From Bradyrhizobium guangxiense (GTDB lineage Bacteria; Pseudomonadota; Alphaproteobacteria; Rhizobiales; Xanthobacteraceae): a stretch of DNA of 64,000 nt. Positions 34,746-43,317 of this stretch are shown here, one piece after another (the first letter of the stretch is position 1; every line of letters begins with the position of its first letter). The stretch lies in NCBI RefSeq assembly GCF_004114915.1, contig NZ_CP022219.1:1-64000 (forward strand), written 5' to 3'. Made by a program: the position numbers and the translations under genes. Under the pieces are notes generated by a model. It was not told the DNA's origin. It ran no database searches and saw nothing but the letters and a program-made list of their open reading frames with translations.

Positions 34746-34924
34746 GTGACAATCCGACGCGTGGGCCGTGTTGGTGGAATTGTGCGCTAGATGGAACGTG
34801 ATCGTTGCCGCGGTCAAGCGCTATCCGCAAGCCATGGACGGCATCGATAGGCGCAGCTACCTTGCCATGGTTGCACCGACTCGCTCGCGGGCCGCAGTCG
34901 GCCGGACAATGGAGGACGACAGCC

Positions 34925-35170
34925 ATGACCACGTCACGCCGCATCCTGCTCGCTGGAATGGCGGGGCTCGCCGTCGCTCCGACCGTGGTCGCGGCCGCAC
35001 CTGCGCCCATGCCCGATGACACCACGGTTGCCGAGGAACGCTTTGCCCGCATGATTGCCGCCGCGCATGCGCCAGACGTCACCTGCGCCCGCCGGGCGGA
35101 GCGCTACGCGGACGCGCATTGGCCCGACTATGTCATGGCAGCCAGGGCCGTGCTCGACGCGCGTGCGTGA
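34925..35170 (+). CDS. small exported protein, 81 aa, unknown function
   Basis: The ATG at 34925 has GGAGG 8-9 nt upstream. MTTSRRILLAGMAGLAVAPT is a signal sequence with a twin-arginine-like start (SRRILLAG), likely cleaved after VVAAAPAP. The mature part of about 55 residues has two cysteine-free amphipathic stretches and one Cys (APDVTCARRAERYAD). It is transcribed away from the barrel-like gene and converges on the esterase. No family is recognised. Confidence 0.55.
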   Translation: MTTSRRILLAGMAGLAVAPTVVAAAPAPMPDDTTVAEERFARMIAAAHAPDVTCARRAERYADAHWPDYVMAARAVLDARA

Positions 35171-35176
35171 CTTGCA

Positions 35177-36112
35177 CTACCTCTCCACCGCTCGCCGCAC
35201 CTGCTCGCCGATCTGCGACAGCACGAGCTGCGCCTGCGGCAGGATCGCACTCATGGCGTGGAAATTGTGAACCATGCCGTCGTGGCAGACATGCTCGACG
35301 GTGACACCTGCGGCGAGCAGCTTGCGGGCATAGGCATTGCCCTCATCGCGCATCGGGTCGTACTCGGCCGTGTGGATGATCGCGGTCGGCAGGCCTGTGA
35401 ACCGTGTGGCGCGCAAGGGAGACACGCGAGGGTCGGCAGCATCGATGCCGTCTGGCAGATAGTCGGAAAGATCGGCCTCGATGGTGACGCGATCAATCAG
35501 ATGGCCCTCGGCAAAGGCCTCGCGTGAAGGCGAGGTTTCCTCGAAGTCCAGCACCGGGCAGATCAGGCATTGCGCGGCGATGGCGAGGCCGGCGGTTTGC
35601 GCCGCCTCCTGGCATACGATCGCAGCGAGCGTTGCACCGGCGGAATCGCCGCCGACCACGAGGCGATCCGCATCGATGCCGAGCGATGCGGCCTCGCGCG
35701 CAACCCATTCGGTGGCGGCGATCGCGTCCTCGACGGCGGCCGGAAATCTGTGCTCCGGCGCGAGCCGGTAGTCGACCGAGACGAGGCGGCAGCCGGTGGC
35801 ATGCGCCAGCGCCGCCGCGATGCGGTCATGCGTGGCAATGCCGCCGGCGACGAGGCCGCCGCCATGAAAGAACACGAAGCCCGGCGCAAGCTCGTCGGCA
35901 TTTGCTGGCGTGTAGAGGCGATAAGCCAGTTCGCCGGCGCGGCCGGGCAGCACGCCGTCGCGTGTCGTCACATCCGGCGCATCGGCGCGCGCGAGCTGCA
36001 TCAGCTTTGCCAGCGATTGCCGCCGCGCCTCCACGCTCGGCCGGCCTCGCGCCTGCGGCGCAGCCGCAGCCATCATGGTCAACAAGCGCTTTGCGAGCGG
36101 ATCGAGCGGCAT
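35177..36112 (-). CDS. alpha/beta hydrolase, hormone-sensitive-lipase (acetyl esterase) type, 311 aa
   Basis: FVFFHGGGLVAGG is the oxyanion HGGG motif. VVGGDSAGATLAA contains the nucleophile Ser in GDSAG. EYDPMRDEG and CHDGMVHNF provide the acid and His of the triad. The length is normal for the family IV esterases that act on short-chain acyl esters. There is no signal peptide. It is 6 bp from the end of the convergent small gene. The physiological substrate is unknown. Confidence 0.88.
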   Translation of the reverse strand: MPLDPLAKRLLTMMAAAAPQARGRPSVEARRQSLAKLMQLARADAPDVTTRDGVLPGRAGELAYRLYTPANADELAPGFVFFHGGGLVAGGIATHDRIAAALAHATGCRLVSVDYRLAPEHRFPAAVEDAIAATEWVAREAASLGIDADRLVVGGDSAGATLAAIVCQEAAQTAGLAIAAQCLICPVLDFEETSPSREAFAEGHLIDRVTIEADLSDYLPDGIDAADPRVSPLRATRFTGLPTAIIHTAEYDPMRDEGNAYARKLLAAGVTVEHVCHDGMVHNFHAMSAILPQAQLVLSQIGEQVRRAVER

Positions 36113-36162
36113 GGGGCACTCCGTATCGTGGGCGGCATTATAGCCGGTTTGTCACGCTTGAC

Positions 36163-36180
36163 CCTCCCCTCCAGGGGAGG
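36163..36180. repeat. short perfect hairpin
   Basis: CCTCCCCT-CC-AGGGGAGG lies between the divergent esterase and aminotransferase genes. It has no T-run on either side and belongs to the CTCCCC-type small palindromes seen elsewhere in the window. Confidence 0.45.
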
Positions 36181-36254
36181 CGGCCAATCCCCGCAGCAAA
36201 TCGTTTAGAAATTGGGGACAATAGTGCCGGGATAGTTCCAAGGGGAGGCCTGAT

Positions 36255-37142
36255 ATGGCCGAGATCAGGAAGCCGATCGAATATTCGCCGAGCTGGACCT
36301 TCTTCGAGGGCAAATGGCACGACGGCAATGTGCCGATCATGGGTCCGCGCACGCATGCGGCCTGGCTCGGCTCGGTGGGGTTCGACGGTGCGCGCGCGTT
36401 CGAGGGCGTCGCGCCCGACCTCGACCGTCACGTCGCGCGCGCCAATCAATCCGCGATCAATTTTGGCCTGAAGGCGGTGGTCGATACTGACACCTGGCTC
36501 ACGCTGGCAACCGAAGGCATCGCGCGCTTCGCGGCCAATGCCGAGCTCTACATCCGTCCGATGTATTGGGCGCAGAACGGCTCGGGCGGCGGCGTGCTGT
36601 TCGATCCCGAGACCACCAATTGGTGCCTGTGCATCTACGAGGCGCCGATGCCAAAGCCCGTCGGCAACGCCATCACCCTGTCGCCGTTCCGCCGGCCCAC
36701 CGCCGAATGCGCGCCGGTCGAGGCGAAAGCGGCCTGCCTTTATCCGAACAATTCGCGGGCGCTGGCGGAAGCCGCTTCGCGCGGCTTCCAGAACGCGCTG
36801 ATGCTCGACATGCTCGGCAACGTCGCCGAATTCGGCAATTCCAACGTGTTCATGGCCAAGGACGGCGTGGTCTACACGCCGGTTCCCAACGGCACCTTCC
36901 TCAACGGCATCACGCGCCGGCGCGTCATTGACCTGCTTCGCGGCGACGGCGTCACCGTGGTCGAGAAGGCGCTACGCTATGCCGACTTTCTGGTCGCCGA
37001 CGAGATCTTCTCCACCGGCAATTTCGCCAAGGTCGCCCCGGTGATCCGCATCGACGCGCGCGAGCTGAGGCCGGGTCCGCTCTACGCCAAAGCGCGAAAG
37101 CTCTATTGGGACTTTGCGCATGCGGTGAAGCTGGCGGCGTGA
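36255..37142 (+). CDS. class IV PLP aminotransferase (branched-chain aminotransferase-like), 295 aa
   Basis: Fold-type IV features include VGFDGARAFEGVAPDLDRHV in the substrate loop region, EAKAACLYPNNSRALAEAAS with the PLP Lys, and NVAEFGNSNVFMAKDGVV, which binds the cofactor phosphate. GGGGAGG lies just upstream of the ATG. Branched-chain aminotransferases interconvert Leu, Ile and Val with their 2-oxoacids. The N-terminus is shorter than in E. coli IlvE, and D-amino acid or ADC-lyase-like alternatives exist in the same fold, so ilvE is not assigned. Confidence 0.82.
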   Translation: MAEIRKPIEYSPSWTFFEGKWHDGNVPIMGPRTHAAWLGSVGFDGARAFEGVAPDLDRHVARANQSAINFGLKAVVDTDTWLTLATEGIARFAANAELYIRPMYWAQNGSGGGVLFDPETTNWCLCIYEAPMPKPVGNAITLSPFRRPTAECAPVEAKAACLYPNNSRALAEAASRGFQNALMLDMLGNVAEFGNSNVFMAKDGVVYTPVPNGTFLNGITRRRVIDLLRGDGVTVVEKALRYADFLVADEIFSTGNFAKVAPVIRIDARELRPGPLYAKARKLYWDFAHAVKLAA

Positions 37143-37212
37143 TCCGGACTTTCCGCCGTCATGTCCGGAATTGTCCCGCCTGCGCGGCCGAAGCCGTTTC
37201 GGCGCGACGAAG

Positions 37213-37282
37213 GCCCGGGCATCCACGTTCTTCCTCGCGTGTCGTGATGCGTGGATGGCCGGGACAAGCCCGGCCATGACGA
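37213..37282. repeat. dispersed palindromic element (copy 1)
   Basis: CCCGGGCATCCACG (37213-37226) is inverted in CGTGGATGGCCGGG (37250-37263), followed by ACAAGCCCGGCCATGACGA. The same arms occur at 53.7 kb. It lies between the convergent aminotransferase and methyltransferase genes. Confidence 0.7.
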
Positions 37283-37285
37283 GAG

Positions 37286-37903
37286 CTACTTCTGTCGCCG
37301 AAACCGGCTGAACTGAAACGCCTGCGTCGAACCCCACGGCGTTTGATGCGTCTCGCTGCGCGTCTCGACCAGCTTGAAGTCCGCCCCGAGCTCCTTTGCG
37401 AGGCTGGCACTATCATGGCGCTGCACCGGCAGGCCGCTGCATTTCTCCGGACCATCGGGAGCAAACGTGGCAATGATGACGTGGCCGTCAGGGGCGAGCG
37501 CAGATCGCAGCCGTTCGACGTAAGCCGCCCGGTCGCAAGGGTTGGTCAGGAAGTGAAACGCCGCGCGATCGTGCCAGACATCGTAGGTCTTTCCCGGCCG
37601 CCATGTCGTGGCGTCGGCAATGATCCAATCGACCATCGAAGCGACCGTGCCGATGCGCTTCTTTGCAGCGTCAAGTGCATTGGCAGAGAGATCCAGCACC
37701 GCGATGTCGCGATATCCGTCGTGCAGCAGCGCATCGACCAGGTGCGAAGCGCCGCCGCCGATATCGATGATGGCCGCGCCGCGATCCGGACGGGCTGCGC
37801 GGATCATCTCGAGGGAGATCGCCGGGTTATCCTGATACCAGCTGACCTCGGCTTCGCCCTTGGTGGCGTAGACGTTCTGCCAGTGCGTGGTGCGGTCGGA
37901 CAT
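37286..37903 (-). CDS. class I SAM-dependent methyltransferase, 205 aa
   Basis: Motif I IIDIGGGASHLVDALL, acidic loop IAVLDLSANAL and VDWIIADATTW give a Rossmann methyltransferase. The opening HWQNVYATKGEAEVSWYQDN is typical of a widespread bacterial family of small methyltransferases close to the thiopurine/TPMT-like type. The acceptor is unknown. It ends near a dispersed palindrome and is followed on the same strand by phaR upstream of it, 35 bp apart; a common transcript is possible. Confidence 0.8.
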   Translation of the reverse strand: MSDRTTHWQNVYATKGEAEVSWYQDNPAISLEMIRAARPDRGAAIIDIGGGASHLVDALLHDGYRDIAVLDLSANALDAAKKRIGTVASMVDWIIADATTWRPGKTYDVWHDRAAFHFLTNPCDRAAYVERLRSALAPDGHVIIATFAPDGPEKCSGLPVQRHDSASLAKELGADFKLVETRSETHQTPWGSTQAFQFSRFRRQK

Positions 37904-37938
37904 GGCGACTCTGGCCTCGGCCGGCGCGAATGAAGGAC

Positions 37939-38529
37939 CTACTCGTCCTTCTTCGACATCCGCTCCAGGCGTTCCTGCATTTCCTTCATCTGCTGGCGCA
38001 AATCGTCGATGTTGCTGTCCTTCGGGGCCTCCGCATTGGCATCGGGCTCCGGCTCGGCCGTGGTGGCCGGGCGGGGCGCGGCGAAGGGCTTGAACATTGA
38101 GAAGGTCTGCTGAAACAGCTCCATGTTACGGCGAACTTGCTCCTCCAGGGGGGCAAAGGGAGTGCCGGACAGGGTGTTGGCGATCTGCTTGCGGAACTTC
38201 TCTTGCTCCTGCGTCAGGGTCGCGATCGACTGCTCCAGATATTTCGGCACCACCATCTGCATGCTGTCGCCGTAGAAGCGGATCAGCTGGCGCAGGAAGG
38301 TTGTCGGCAGCAGATTCTGGCCGGCCTTGTTCTCCTGCTCGAAGATGATCTGGGCGAGCACGGAGCGGGTGATGTCGTCGCCGGTCTTGGCGTCATAGAC
38401 CAGGAAATCCTCGCCATCCTTGACCATCGCGGCGAGGTCTTCCAGCGTCACATAGGTGCTCGTTCCGGTGTTGTAGAGCCGGCGGTTCGCGTATTTCTTG
38501 ATGGTCGTGGGTTGGTCTGATTTCGCCAT
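37939..38529 (-). CDS. phaR: polyhydroxyalkanoate synthesis repressor PhaR, 196 aa
   Basis: The N-terminal domain IKKYANRRLYNTGTSTYVTL, then EDLAAMVKDGEDFLVYDAKT and GDDITRSVLAQIIFE, is the PHB/PHA accumulation regulator DNA-binding domain. The middle FLRQLIRFYGDSMQMVVPKY, then LEQSIATLTQEQEKFRKQ, forms the second domain. A charged coiled-coil-like end follows. PhaR binds both DNA and polyhydroxybutyrate and derepresses phasin genes when polymer accumulates. It is divergent from phaA with 316 bp between, the standard phb regulatory arrangement. Confidence 0.95.
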   Translation of the reverse strand: MAKSDQPTTIKKYANRRLYNTGTSTYVTLEDLAAMVKDGEDFLVYDAKTGDDITRSVLAQIIFEQENKAGQNLLPTTFLRQLIRFYGDSMQMVVPKYLEQSIATLTQEQEKFRKQIANTLSGTPFAPLEEQVRRNMELFQQTFSMFKPFAAPRPATTAEPEPDANAEAPKDSNIDDLRQQMKEMQERLERMSKKDE

Positions 38530-38845
38530 GGGCTCTCACTTGCAAACGCGGAGAACGGGAACCCGGCGGGCAATGCCGCAGGGCGGGAAGAGTACGCAAC
38601 GCAACAAAATAAACATTTTCAAAGGGCTTACGCTACCGTTTTGTGCGGCACGGTTAATCGCAGAGCAAAATCTTGCTTGCGAAAGCGCCAAGAACGCTAT
38701 TTTGAATGCGCCGCGGCATGAATTCGGTCGTCGGCCAATTGACATGCCTCAACGACGTTAAGAGGATGGCTCACGAGACTGGCGAGCCGTTTTCCCAAGC
38801 CCCCGCCTGCCCCTTTTAAGAAACCCCAAGCCTCAGGAGATGCCC
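38530..38845. other. phaR-phaA divergent regulatory region
   Basis: No gene is present. The segment is AT-richer than its flanks, and TTGC/GCAA-type words such as CTTGCTTGCG occur near 38,672. PhaR-type proteins favour TTGC/GCAA dyads, so autoregulation here is plausible. The phaA ribosome binding site CAGGAG ends at 38839. Confidence 0.4.
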
Positions 38846-40024
38846 ATGTCAGACGATGTCGTCATCGTCAGCGCCGCCCGCACCCCCGTCGGAAGCTTCA
38901 ACGGAGCGTTCGCGACCCTTCCCGCCCATGATCTCGGCGCCATCGCCATCAAGGCCGCGCTGGAGCGTGGTGGCATCGAGCCCGGCCGGGTCTCGGAAGT
39001 CATCATGGGGCAGATTCTGACCGCCGCCCAGGGCCAGAACCCGGCCCGTCAGGCCTCGATTGGCGCCGGTATCCCGGTGGAGAGCCCGGCCTGGGGCGTC
39101 AACCAGCTTTGCGGCTCGGGCCTGCGCACCGTCGCACTCGGCTACCAGGCGCTGCTCAACGGCGATTCGGAGATCGTGGTTGCCGGCGGCCAGGAATCCA
39201 TGAGCATGGCTCCGCACGCCCAGTATCTGCGTGGCGGCGTCAAGATGGGTCCGGTCGAATTCGTCGACACCATGATCAAGGACGGCCTCTGGGATGCCTT
39301 CAACGGCTACCACATGGGCAACACCGCCGAGAACGTCGCGCGGCAGTGGCAGATCACCCGCGCCCAGCAGGACGAGTTCGCGGTCGCCTCGCAGCAGAAG
39401 GCCGAGGCCGCGCAGAAGGCCGGCAAGTTCAACGACGAGATCGTCCCCGTCACCATCAAGACCCGCAAGGGCGACGTGGTCGTCAGCGCCGACGAATATC
39501 CGCGGCATGGCGCAACGCTCGACGCGATGGCCAAGCTCAAGCCTGCCTTCGAGAAGGACGGCACGGTCACCGCGGGCTCGGCCTCCGGCATCAATGACGG
39601 CGCTGCCGCCGTGGTGCTGATGACCGCCAAGCAGGCGGCCAAGGAGGGCAAGAAGCCGCTGGCGCGAATCGTCTCCTGGGCGCAGGCCGGCGTCGATCCG
39701 AAGATCATGGGCTCGGGCCCGATCCCGGCCTCGCGCGCCGCGCTGAAGAAGGCCGGCTGGAGCGTCGGCGATCTCGACCTGATCGAGGCCAATGAGGCCT
39801 TTGCGGCCCAGGCCTGTGCCGTCAACAAGGACCTCGGCTGGGACACAGCCAAGGTCAACGTCAACGGCGGCGCGATCGCGATCGGCCATCCGGTCGGTGC
39901 CTCCGGCGCACGCGTGCTGGTGACGCTGCTGCACGAAATGCAGAAGCGCGATTCCAAGAAGGGCCTCGCCACGCTGTGCATCGGCGGCGGCATGGGTATC
40001 GCGATGTGTCTGGCACGTGACTGA
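38846..40024 (+). CDS. phaA: acetyl-CoA C-acetyltransferase (beta-ketothiolase), 392 aa
   Basis: Thiolase signatures are complete: [14 protein letters not shown] with the nucleophilic Cys near 89, [18 protein letters not shown] with the His, and [11 protein letters not shown] with the second Cys. Length 392 is standard. CAGGAG is placed correctly for the ATG at 38846, six bases after another ATG at 38840. It condenses two acetyl-CoA to acetoacetyl-CoA, the first step of polyhydroxybutyrate synthesis. It lies before phaB, but an inverted repeat and a terminator separate the two. Confidence 0.95.
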   Translation: MSDDVVIVSAARTPVGSFNGAFATLPAHDLGAIAIKAALERGGIEPGRVSEVIMGQILTAAQGQNPARQASIGAGIPVESPAWGVNQLCGSGLRTVALGYQALLNGDSEIVVAGGQESMSMAPHAQYLRGGVKMGPVEFVDTMIKDGLWDAFNGYHMGNTAENVARQWQITRAQQDEFAVASQQKAEAAQKAGKFNDEIVPVTIKTRKGDVVVSADEYPRHGATLDAMAKLKPAFEKDGTVTAGSASGINDGAAAVVLMTAKQAAKEGKKPLARIVSWAQAGVDPKIMGSGPIPASRAALKKAGWSVGDLDLIEANEAFAAQACAVNKDLGWDTAKVNVNGGAIAIGHPVGASGARVLVTLLHEMQKRDSKKGLATLCIGGGMGIAMCLARD

Positions 40025-40095
40025 CGATAGTTTACGCGCAGTTTGCGCGTGCGCTGCACACCTCAGTGAGTGCGTTGCACGCGACTAAAAAGGCA

Positions 40096-40127
40096 GCGGT
40101 TGCAAATCAAATATTCTTCGCAACCGC
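40096..40127. promoter_or_regulatory. inverted repeat between phaA and phaB
   Basis: GCGGTTGC (40096-40103) and GCAACCGC (40120-40127) are perfect 8-bp inverted repeats with a 16-bp AT-rich spacer. The TTGC/GCAA content suits a PhaR-type site. It could instead be an upstream stem of the terminator region. Confidence 0.4.
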
Positions 40128-40147
40128 GCAGGCCTCGACTAAATACA

Positions 40148-40175
40148 AACGCCCGGCTCGATGCCGGGCGTTTTG
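40148..40175 (+). terminator. intrinsic terminator after phaA
   Basis: AACGCCCGGC-TCGAT-GCCGGGCGTT forms a GC-rich stem of about 10 bp with a 5-nt loop and is followed by TTTTGTTCTT. It lies 124 bp after phaA and 90 bp before phaB, so most phaA transcripts should end here and phaB probably has its own promoter. Confidence 0.8.
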
Positions 40176-40265
40176 TTCTTGATGTCCGTCAAACCAACCG
40201 CATAATCCAACGCTAAAAACGATCACTCCAGAAACGTCCGAAGAGTCCAAGGGAAGGAATCCGAC

Positions 40266-40991
40266 ATGGCACGTGTTGCATTGGTCACGGGTGGTACGCG
40301 GGGCATCGGTGCTGCGATCAGCAAGGCGCTGAAGGCGGCCGGATACAAGGTTGCGGCGAGCTACGCCGGCAACGATGCGGCGGCGGAGAAGTTCAAGGCC
40401 GAGACCGGCATTGCCGTCTACAAATGGGACGTCAGCAGCTTCGATGCGTGCGCCGGGGGCGTGAAGAAGGTCGAGGCCGATCTCGGGCCGATCGAGGTGC
40501 TCGTCAACAATGCCGGCATCACCCGCGACACCGCCTTCCACAAGATGACGCTCGAGCAGTGGAATGCCGTCATCAACACCAATCTCGGCTCGCTGTTCAA
40601 CATGACGCGCCAGGTGATCGAGGGCATGCGCGCGCGCAAGTTCGGCCGCATCATCTCGATCTCGTCGATCAACGGACAGAAGGGGCAATTCGGCCAGGTC
40701 AATTATTCCGCGGCGAAGGCCGGCGACATCGGCTTCACCAAGGCGCTGGCGCTGGAGAATGCCAAGGGCGGCATCACCGTGAACGCGATCTGCCCCGGCT
40801 ACATCAACACCGAAATGGTGCAGGCGGTGCCGAAGGATGTTCTGGAGAAGAACGTGATTCCGCAGATCCCGGTCAGCCGGCTCGGCGAGCCCGAGGAGAT
40901 CGCGCGCGCCGTCGTGTTCCTCGCGGCCGACGAGGCCGGTTTCATCACGGGCTCGACGATGACCATCAATGGCGGCCAATATCAGGTCTGA
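40266..40991 (+). CDS. phaB: acetoacetyl-CoA reductase, 241 aa
   Basis: The short-chain dehydrogenase has the cofactor loop GGTRGIGAAISKALK, NNAG in VLVNNAGITRD, the catalytic Ser in IISISSINGQKGQFGQ, and the YxxxK in VNYSAAKAG. INGQKGQFGQ.NYSAAKAG is characteristic of PhaB rather than FabG. It reduces acetoacetyl-CoA with NADPH to (R)-3-hydroxybutyryl-CoA for polymer synthesis. GGAAGGAA lies upstream of the ATG. The polymer synthase gene is not in the window. Confidence 0.95.
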   Translation: MARVALVTGGTRGIGAAISKALKAAGYKVAASYAGNDAAAEKFKAETGIAVYKWDVSSFDACAGGVKKVEADLGPIEVLVNNAGITRDTAFHKMTLEQWNAVINTNLGSLFNMTRQVIEGMRARKFGRIISISSINGQKGQFGQVNYSAAKAGDIGFTKALALENAKGGITVNAICPGYINTEMVQAVPKDVLEKNVIPQIPVSRLGEPEEIARAVVFLAADEAGFITGSTMTINGGQYQV

Positions 40992-41060
40992 CCTCACCGC
41001 AAGGCCTTCGAGCCAAAAGCCTGTAGCGTCAGGCGGGACAAGGCGATAGTGAAGACGAAA

Positions 41061-41083
41061 ATGCCCGGCCTCGTGCCGGGCAT
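41061..41083 (+). terminator. hairpin after phaB, weak terminator
   Basis: ATGCCCGGC-CTCGT-GCCGGGCAT is a perfect 9-bp stem 70 bp after phaB. It is close in sequence to the hairpin after phaA but lacks a T-run on this strand, so termination is less certain. Confidence 0.45.
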
Positions 41084-41106
41084 AAGCGTCCTCAGAGCCT
41101 TGATCG

Positions 41107-41976
41107 ATGACTCCCCGCACCGCCACACTAATCGGATTGACCGCGATCCTGATGTGGTCGCTGCTGTCGGTAACGACGGTGGCGACTGGAAAGATCCCGG
41201 CGTTCCAGCTTGCTGCGATGACGTTTGCGATCGGCGGCATCGTTGGCCTGCTCACCTGGATCGGCCGCGGCGACGCGGCCAAAAGCCTGCGTCAGCCGCT
41301 GGTCGTCTGGGTGGTGGGCGTCGGCGGCCTGTTCGGCTATCACGCGCTGTATTTCCTCGCGCTGCGCTTCGCGCCGCCGGCCGAAGCTGGCCTGCTGAAT
41401 TACATGTGGCCACTGCTGATCGTGCTGTTCTCGTCGTTCCTGCCCGGCGAGCGGCTCGCCCTGCATCACATCGTCGGCGCGGTACTCGGCCTGGTCGGCA
41501 CCGTGTTGCTGTTTGCCGGCAACACCTCCGGCTTCGCACCGGGAGCGGTGCCGGGATTGATCGCGGCCTTCATCGCGGCCTTCGTCTGGGCAACCTATTC
41601 GGTGCTGTCACGCCGGTTGAAGGCGGTGCCGACCGACGCGGTCGCAGGCTTCTGCCTTGCAACGGCCGTGCTCGCCGCACTGATGCATGGCCTGCTCGAA
41701 ACCACGGTCTGGCCGGAGACTACGTTGCAATGGCTCTCGGTGATCGCGCTCGGCATCGGTCCCGTCGGCGCTGCATTCTACGCCTGGGACGTCGGCATGA
41801 AGCGCGGCGACATCCGTGTGCTCGGCGCTGCCTCCTACGCGACGCCGCTGCTCTCGACCGGCTTCCTCATCGCCGCCGGTTTTGCCAAGGCCAGCGCCAA
41901 CATCGCCATCGCCGCAATCCTGATTGCCGGCGGCGGCCTGATCGCGGCCAAGGACATGGTGCTGCGGAAGCGATGA
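41107..41976 (+). CDS. EamA/DMT-family transporter, 289 aa
   Basis: About ten hydrophobic helices in two EamA repeats are visible (LIGLTAILMWSLLSVTTVAT at the start, then LLNYMWPLLIVLFSSFLPGE). The end of repeat one (VGAVLGLVGTVLLFAG) and the end of repeat two (AAILIAGGGLIAAKDMVL) are typical. Members export amino acids or metabolites. The AEAGLLNYMWPLLIVL segment is typical of the YddG-like aromatic amino-acid exporters. The substrate is not certain. Confidence 0.85.
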   Translation: MTPRTATLIGLTAILMWSLLSVTTVATGKIPAFQLAAMTFAIGGIVGLLTWIGRGDAAKSLRQPLVVWVVGVGGLFGYHALYFLALRFAPPAEAGLLNYMWPLLIVLFSSFLPGERLALHHIVGAVLGLVGTVLLFAGNTSGFAPGAVPGLIAAFIAAFVWATYSVLSRRLKAVPTDAVAGFCLATAVLAALMHGLLETTVWPETTLQWLSVIALGIGPVGAAFYAWDVGMKRGDIRVLGAASYATPLLSTGFLIAAGFAKASANIAIAAILIAGGGLIAAKDMVLRKR

Positions 41977-41995
41977 CCGTCGTGCCGGGGGGAGG

Positions 41996-42418
41996 CTACG
42001 GCTCCCAGCCCTGCGGCGCGAGCTCGAAGCCTGCGAACTCGAATGCCGGCGCGACCGTACAGCCGACCAGCGTCCATTCGCCCGTCGTCTCCGCGGATTG
42101 CCAGGCCTGCGCCGGCACGATCGCCTGCGGCCGTTCGCCGTTCGCAAGATCGGTGCCGAGGCGCACGAGGTGCTGCGAGCAGCCGTCATGGGCGATGCGC
42201 AGCGTCAAGGGGCTGCCGGCATAATAATGCCAGGTCTCGACCGCGTCGACGCGATGCCAGTGCGAGCGCTCGCCGCGTGCCAGCAGGAAATAGATCAGGG
42301 TCGAGCGCGAGCGCCCGTTGGCGTCGGTGGTCTGATCGCGAAACGTCTCGCGATAATGGCCGCCCTCGGGATGCGGCCGCAGTTCAAGGCGCGCGATGAT
42401 CTCGGCTGCGGTCGGCAT
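41996..42418 (-). CDS. cupin-fold DUF985-type protein, 140 aa
   Basis: AEIIARLELRPHPEGGHYRE, then STLIYFLLARGERSHWHRVD, then AVETWHYYAGSPLTL, define the DUF985 cupin. The metal-site-like residues are His and Glu in SHWHRVDAVETWHYY. The ATG at 42418 follows gloB by 23 bp and shares its direction. The function of the family is unresolved, although sugar-nucleotide epimerase-like folds have been described. It is convergent with the EamA gene. Confidence 0.85.
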   Translation of the reverse strand: MPTAAEIIARLELRPHPEGGHYRETFRDQTTDANGRSRSTLIYFLLARGERSHWHRVDAVETWHYYAGSPLTLRIAHDGCSQHLVRLGTDLANGERPQAIVPAQAWQSAETTGEWTLVGCTVAPAFEFAGFELAPQGWEP

Positions 42419-42441
42419 CGATCCTCGTCGGGATTTGTTGG

Positions 42442-43209
42442 TCAGGACTTGTTCTTGCGTTCGCGCAGCTCGCCGAACACCGCCGCGGCATCCGCGCCCT
42501 TCATGTGCAGCCTTGCTGCGATCTGCGGCTCGTCGGCGCGCAGGAACACGTTGGCCCGCTTCTCCTCGCCAAGCAGTGTGGGAATGGTCGGCTTGTTCTC
42601 GGCCCGCAGCTTCGCCACCTCCGCCGCGCGCGCCTGCAGCGCTGCGTTGTCGGGATCGACGGTCATCGCGAACTTGACGTTGGAGGCCGTATATTCGTGG
42701 CCGCAATAGAGCTTGAAGTCGTCGGGCAGGGCGCGCAGCTTCAGAAGCGAATCCCACATCATCGGGTAGGTGCCCTCGAACACGCGCCCGCAGCCGATCG
42801 AGAACAGCGTGTCGGCTGCGAACACCGTCTTCTCGGTGTCGAACACGTAGGAGATGTGGTCCAGCGTGTGGCCCGGCGTCTCGATGACGCGTGCCAGCAG
42901 ATTGCCGATCTTGACCACGTCGGCATTGGCGACACGCAGATCGACGTTCGAGATCTTGGTGGTCTTGTCGTGCGGCGCGACGACGCGGCAATTGTATTTC
43001 CGCTTGAGTTCGGCGACCCCACCGACATGATCGCCATGATGATGGGTGATCAGGATATCGGTGAGCTGCCAGCCCTCGCGCTCCAGCGCTTTGACGATGG
43101 GGCCGGCTTCGGGCGCGTCGATCGACGCCGTCGCTTTGGTTTCGACATCGTGGATCAGATAACCGAAATTGTCGTTTAAACAGGTGAAAGTACGAATTTC
43201 GGCGGCCAT
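42442..43209 (-). CDS. gloB: hydroxyacylglutathione hydrolase (glyoxalase II), 255 aa
   Basis: ILITHHHGDHVGGVAELKRK is the THxHxDH metal motif of glyoxalase II. Further ligands are ETPGHTLDHISYVF, VFAADTLFSIGCGRVFEG and KLYCGHEYTASN. The C-terminal LGEEKRANVFLR is the family's substrate-binding end. Length 255 is standard. It hydrolyses S-lactoylglutathione in methylglyoxal detoxification. The ATG at 43209 is preferred; the longer frame to 43383 has no start signal. It is divergent from a methyltransferase gene, a conserved neighbour in this group. Confidence 0.93.
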   Translation of the reverse strand: MAAEIRTFTCLNDNFGYLIHDVETKATASIDAPEAGPIVKALEREGWQLTDILITHHHGDHVGGVAELKRKYNCRVVAPHDKTTKISNVDLRVANADVVKIGNLLARVIETPGHTLDHISYVFDTEKTVFAADTLFSIGCGRVFEGTYPMMWDSLLKLRALPDDFKLYCGHEYTASNVKFAMTVDPDNAALQARAAEVAKLRAENKPTIPTLLGEEKRANVFLRADEPQIAARLHMKGADAAAVFGELRERKNKS

Positions 43210-43317
43210 GTCATCTCCATCGCGCTCAGCCCCGCCAGACAAATATGGCGTTAACGTTGCGCAGGCAATGCAATATTCCGCGCGCGGGCGCAGCCCGGCG
43301 CATGTTACATTGCGGTC

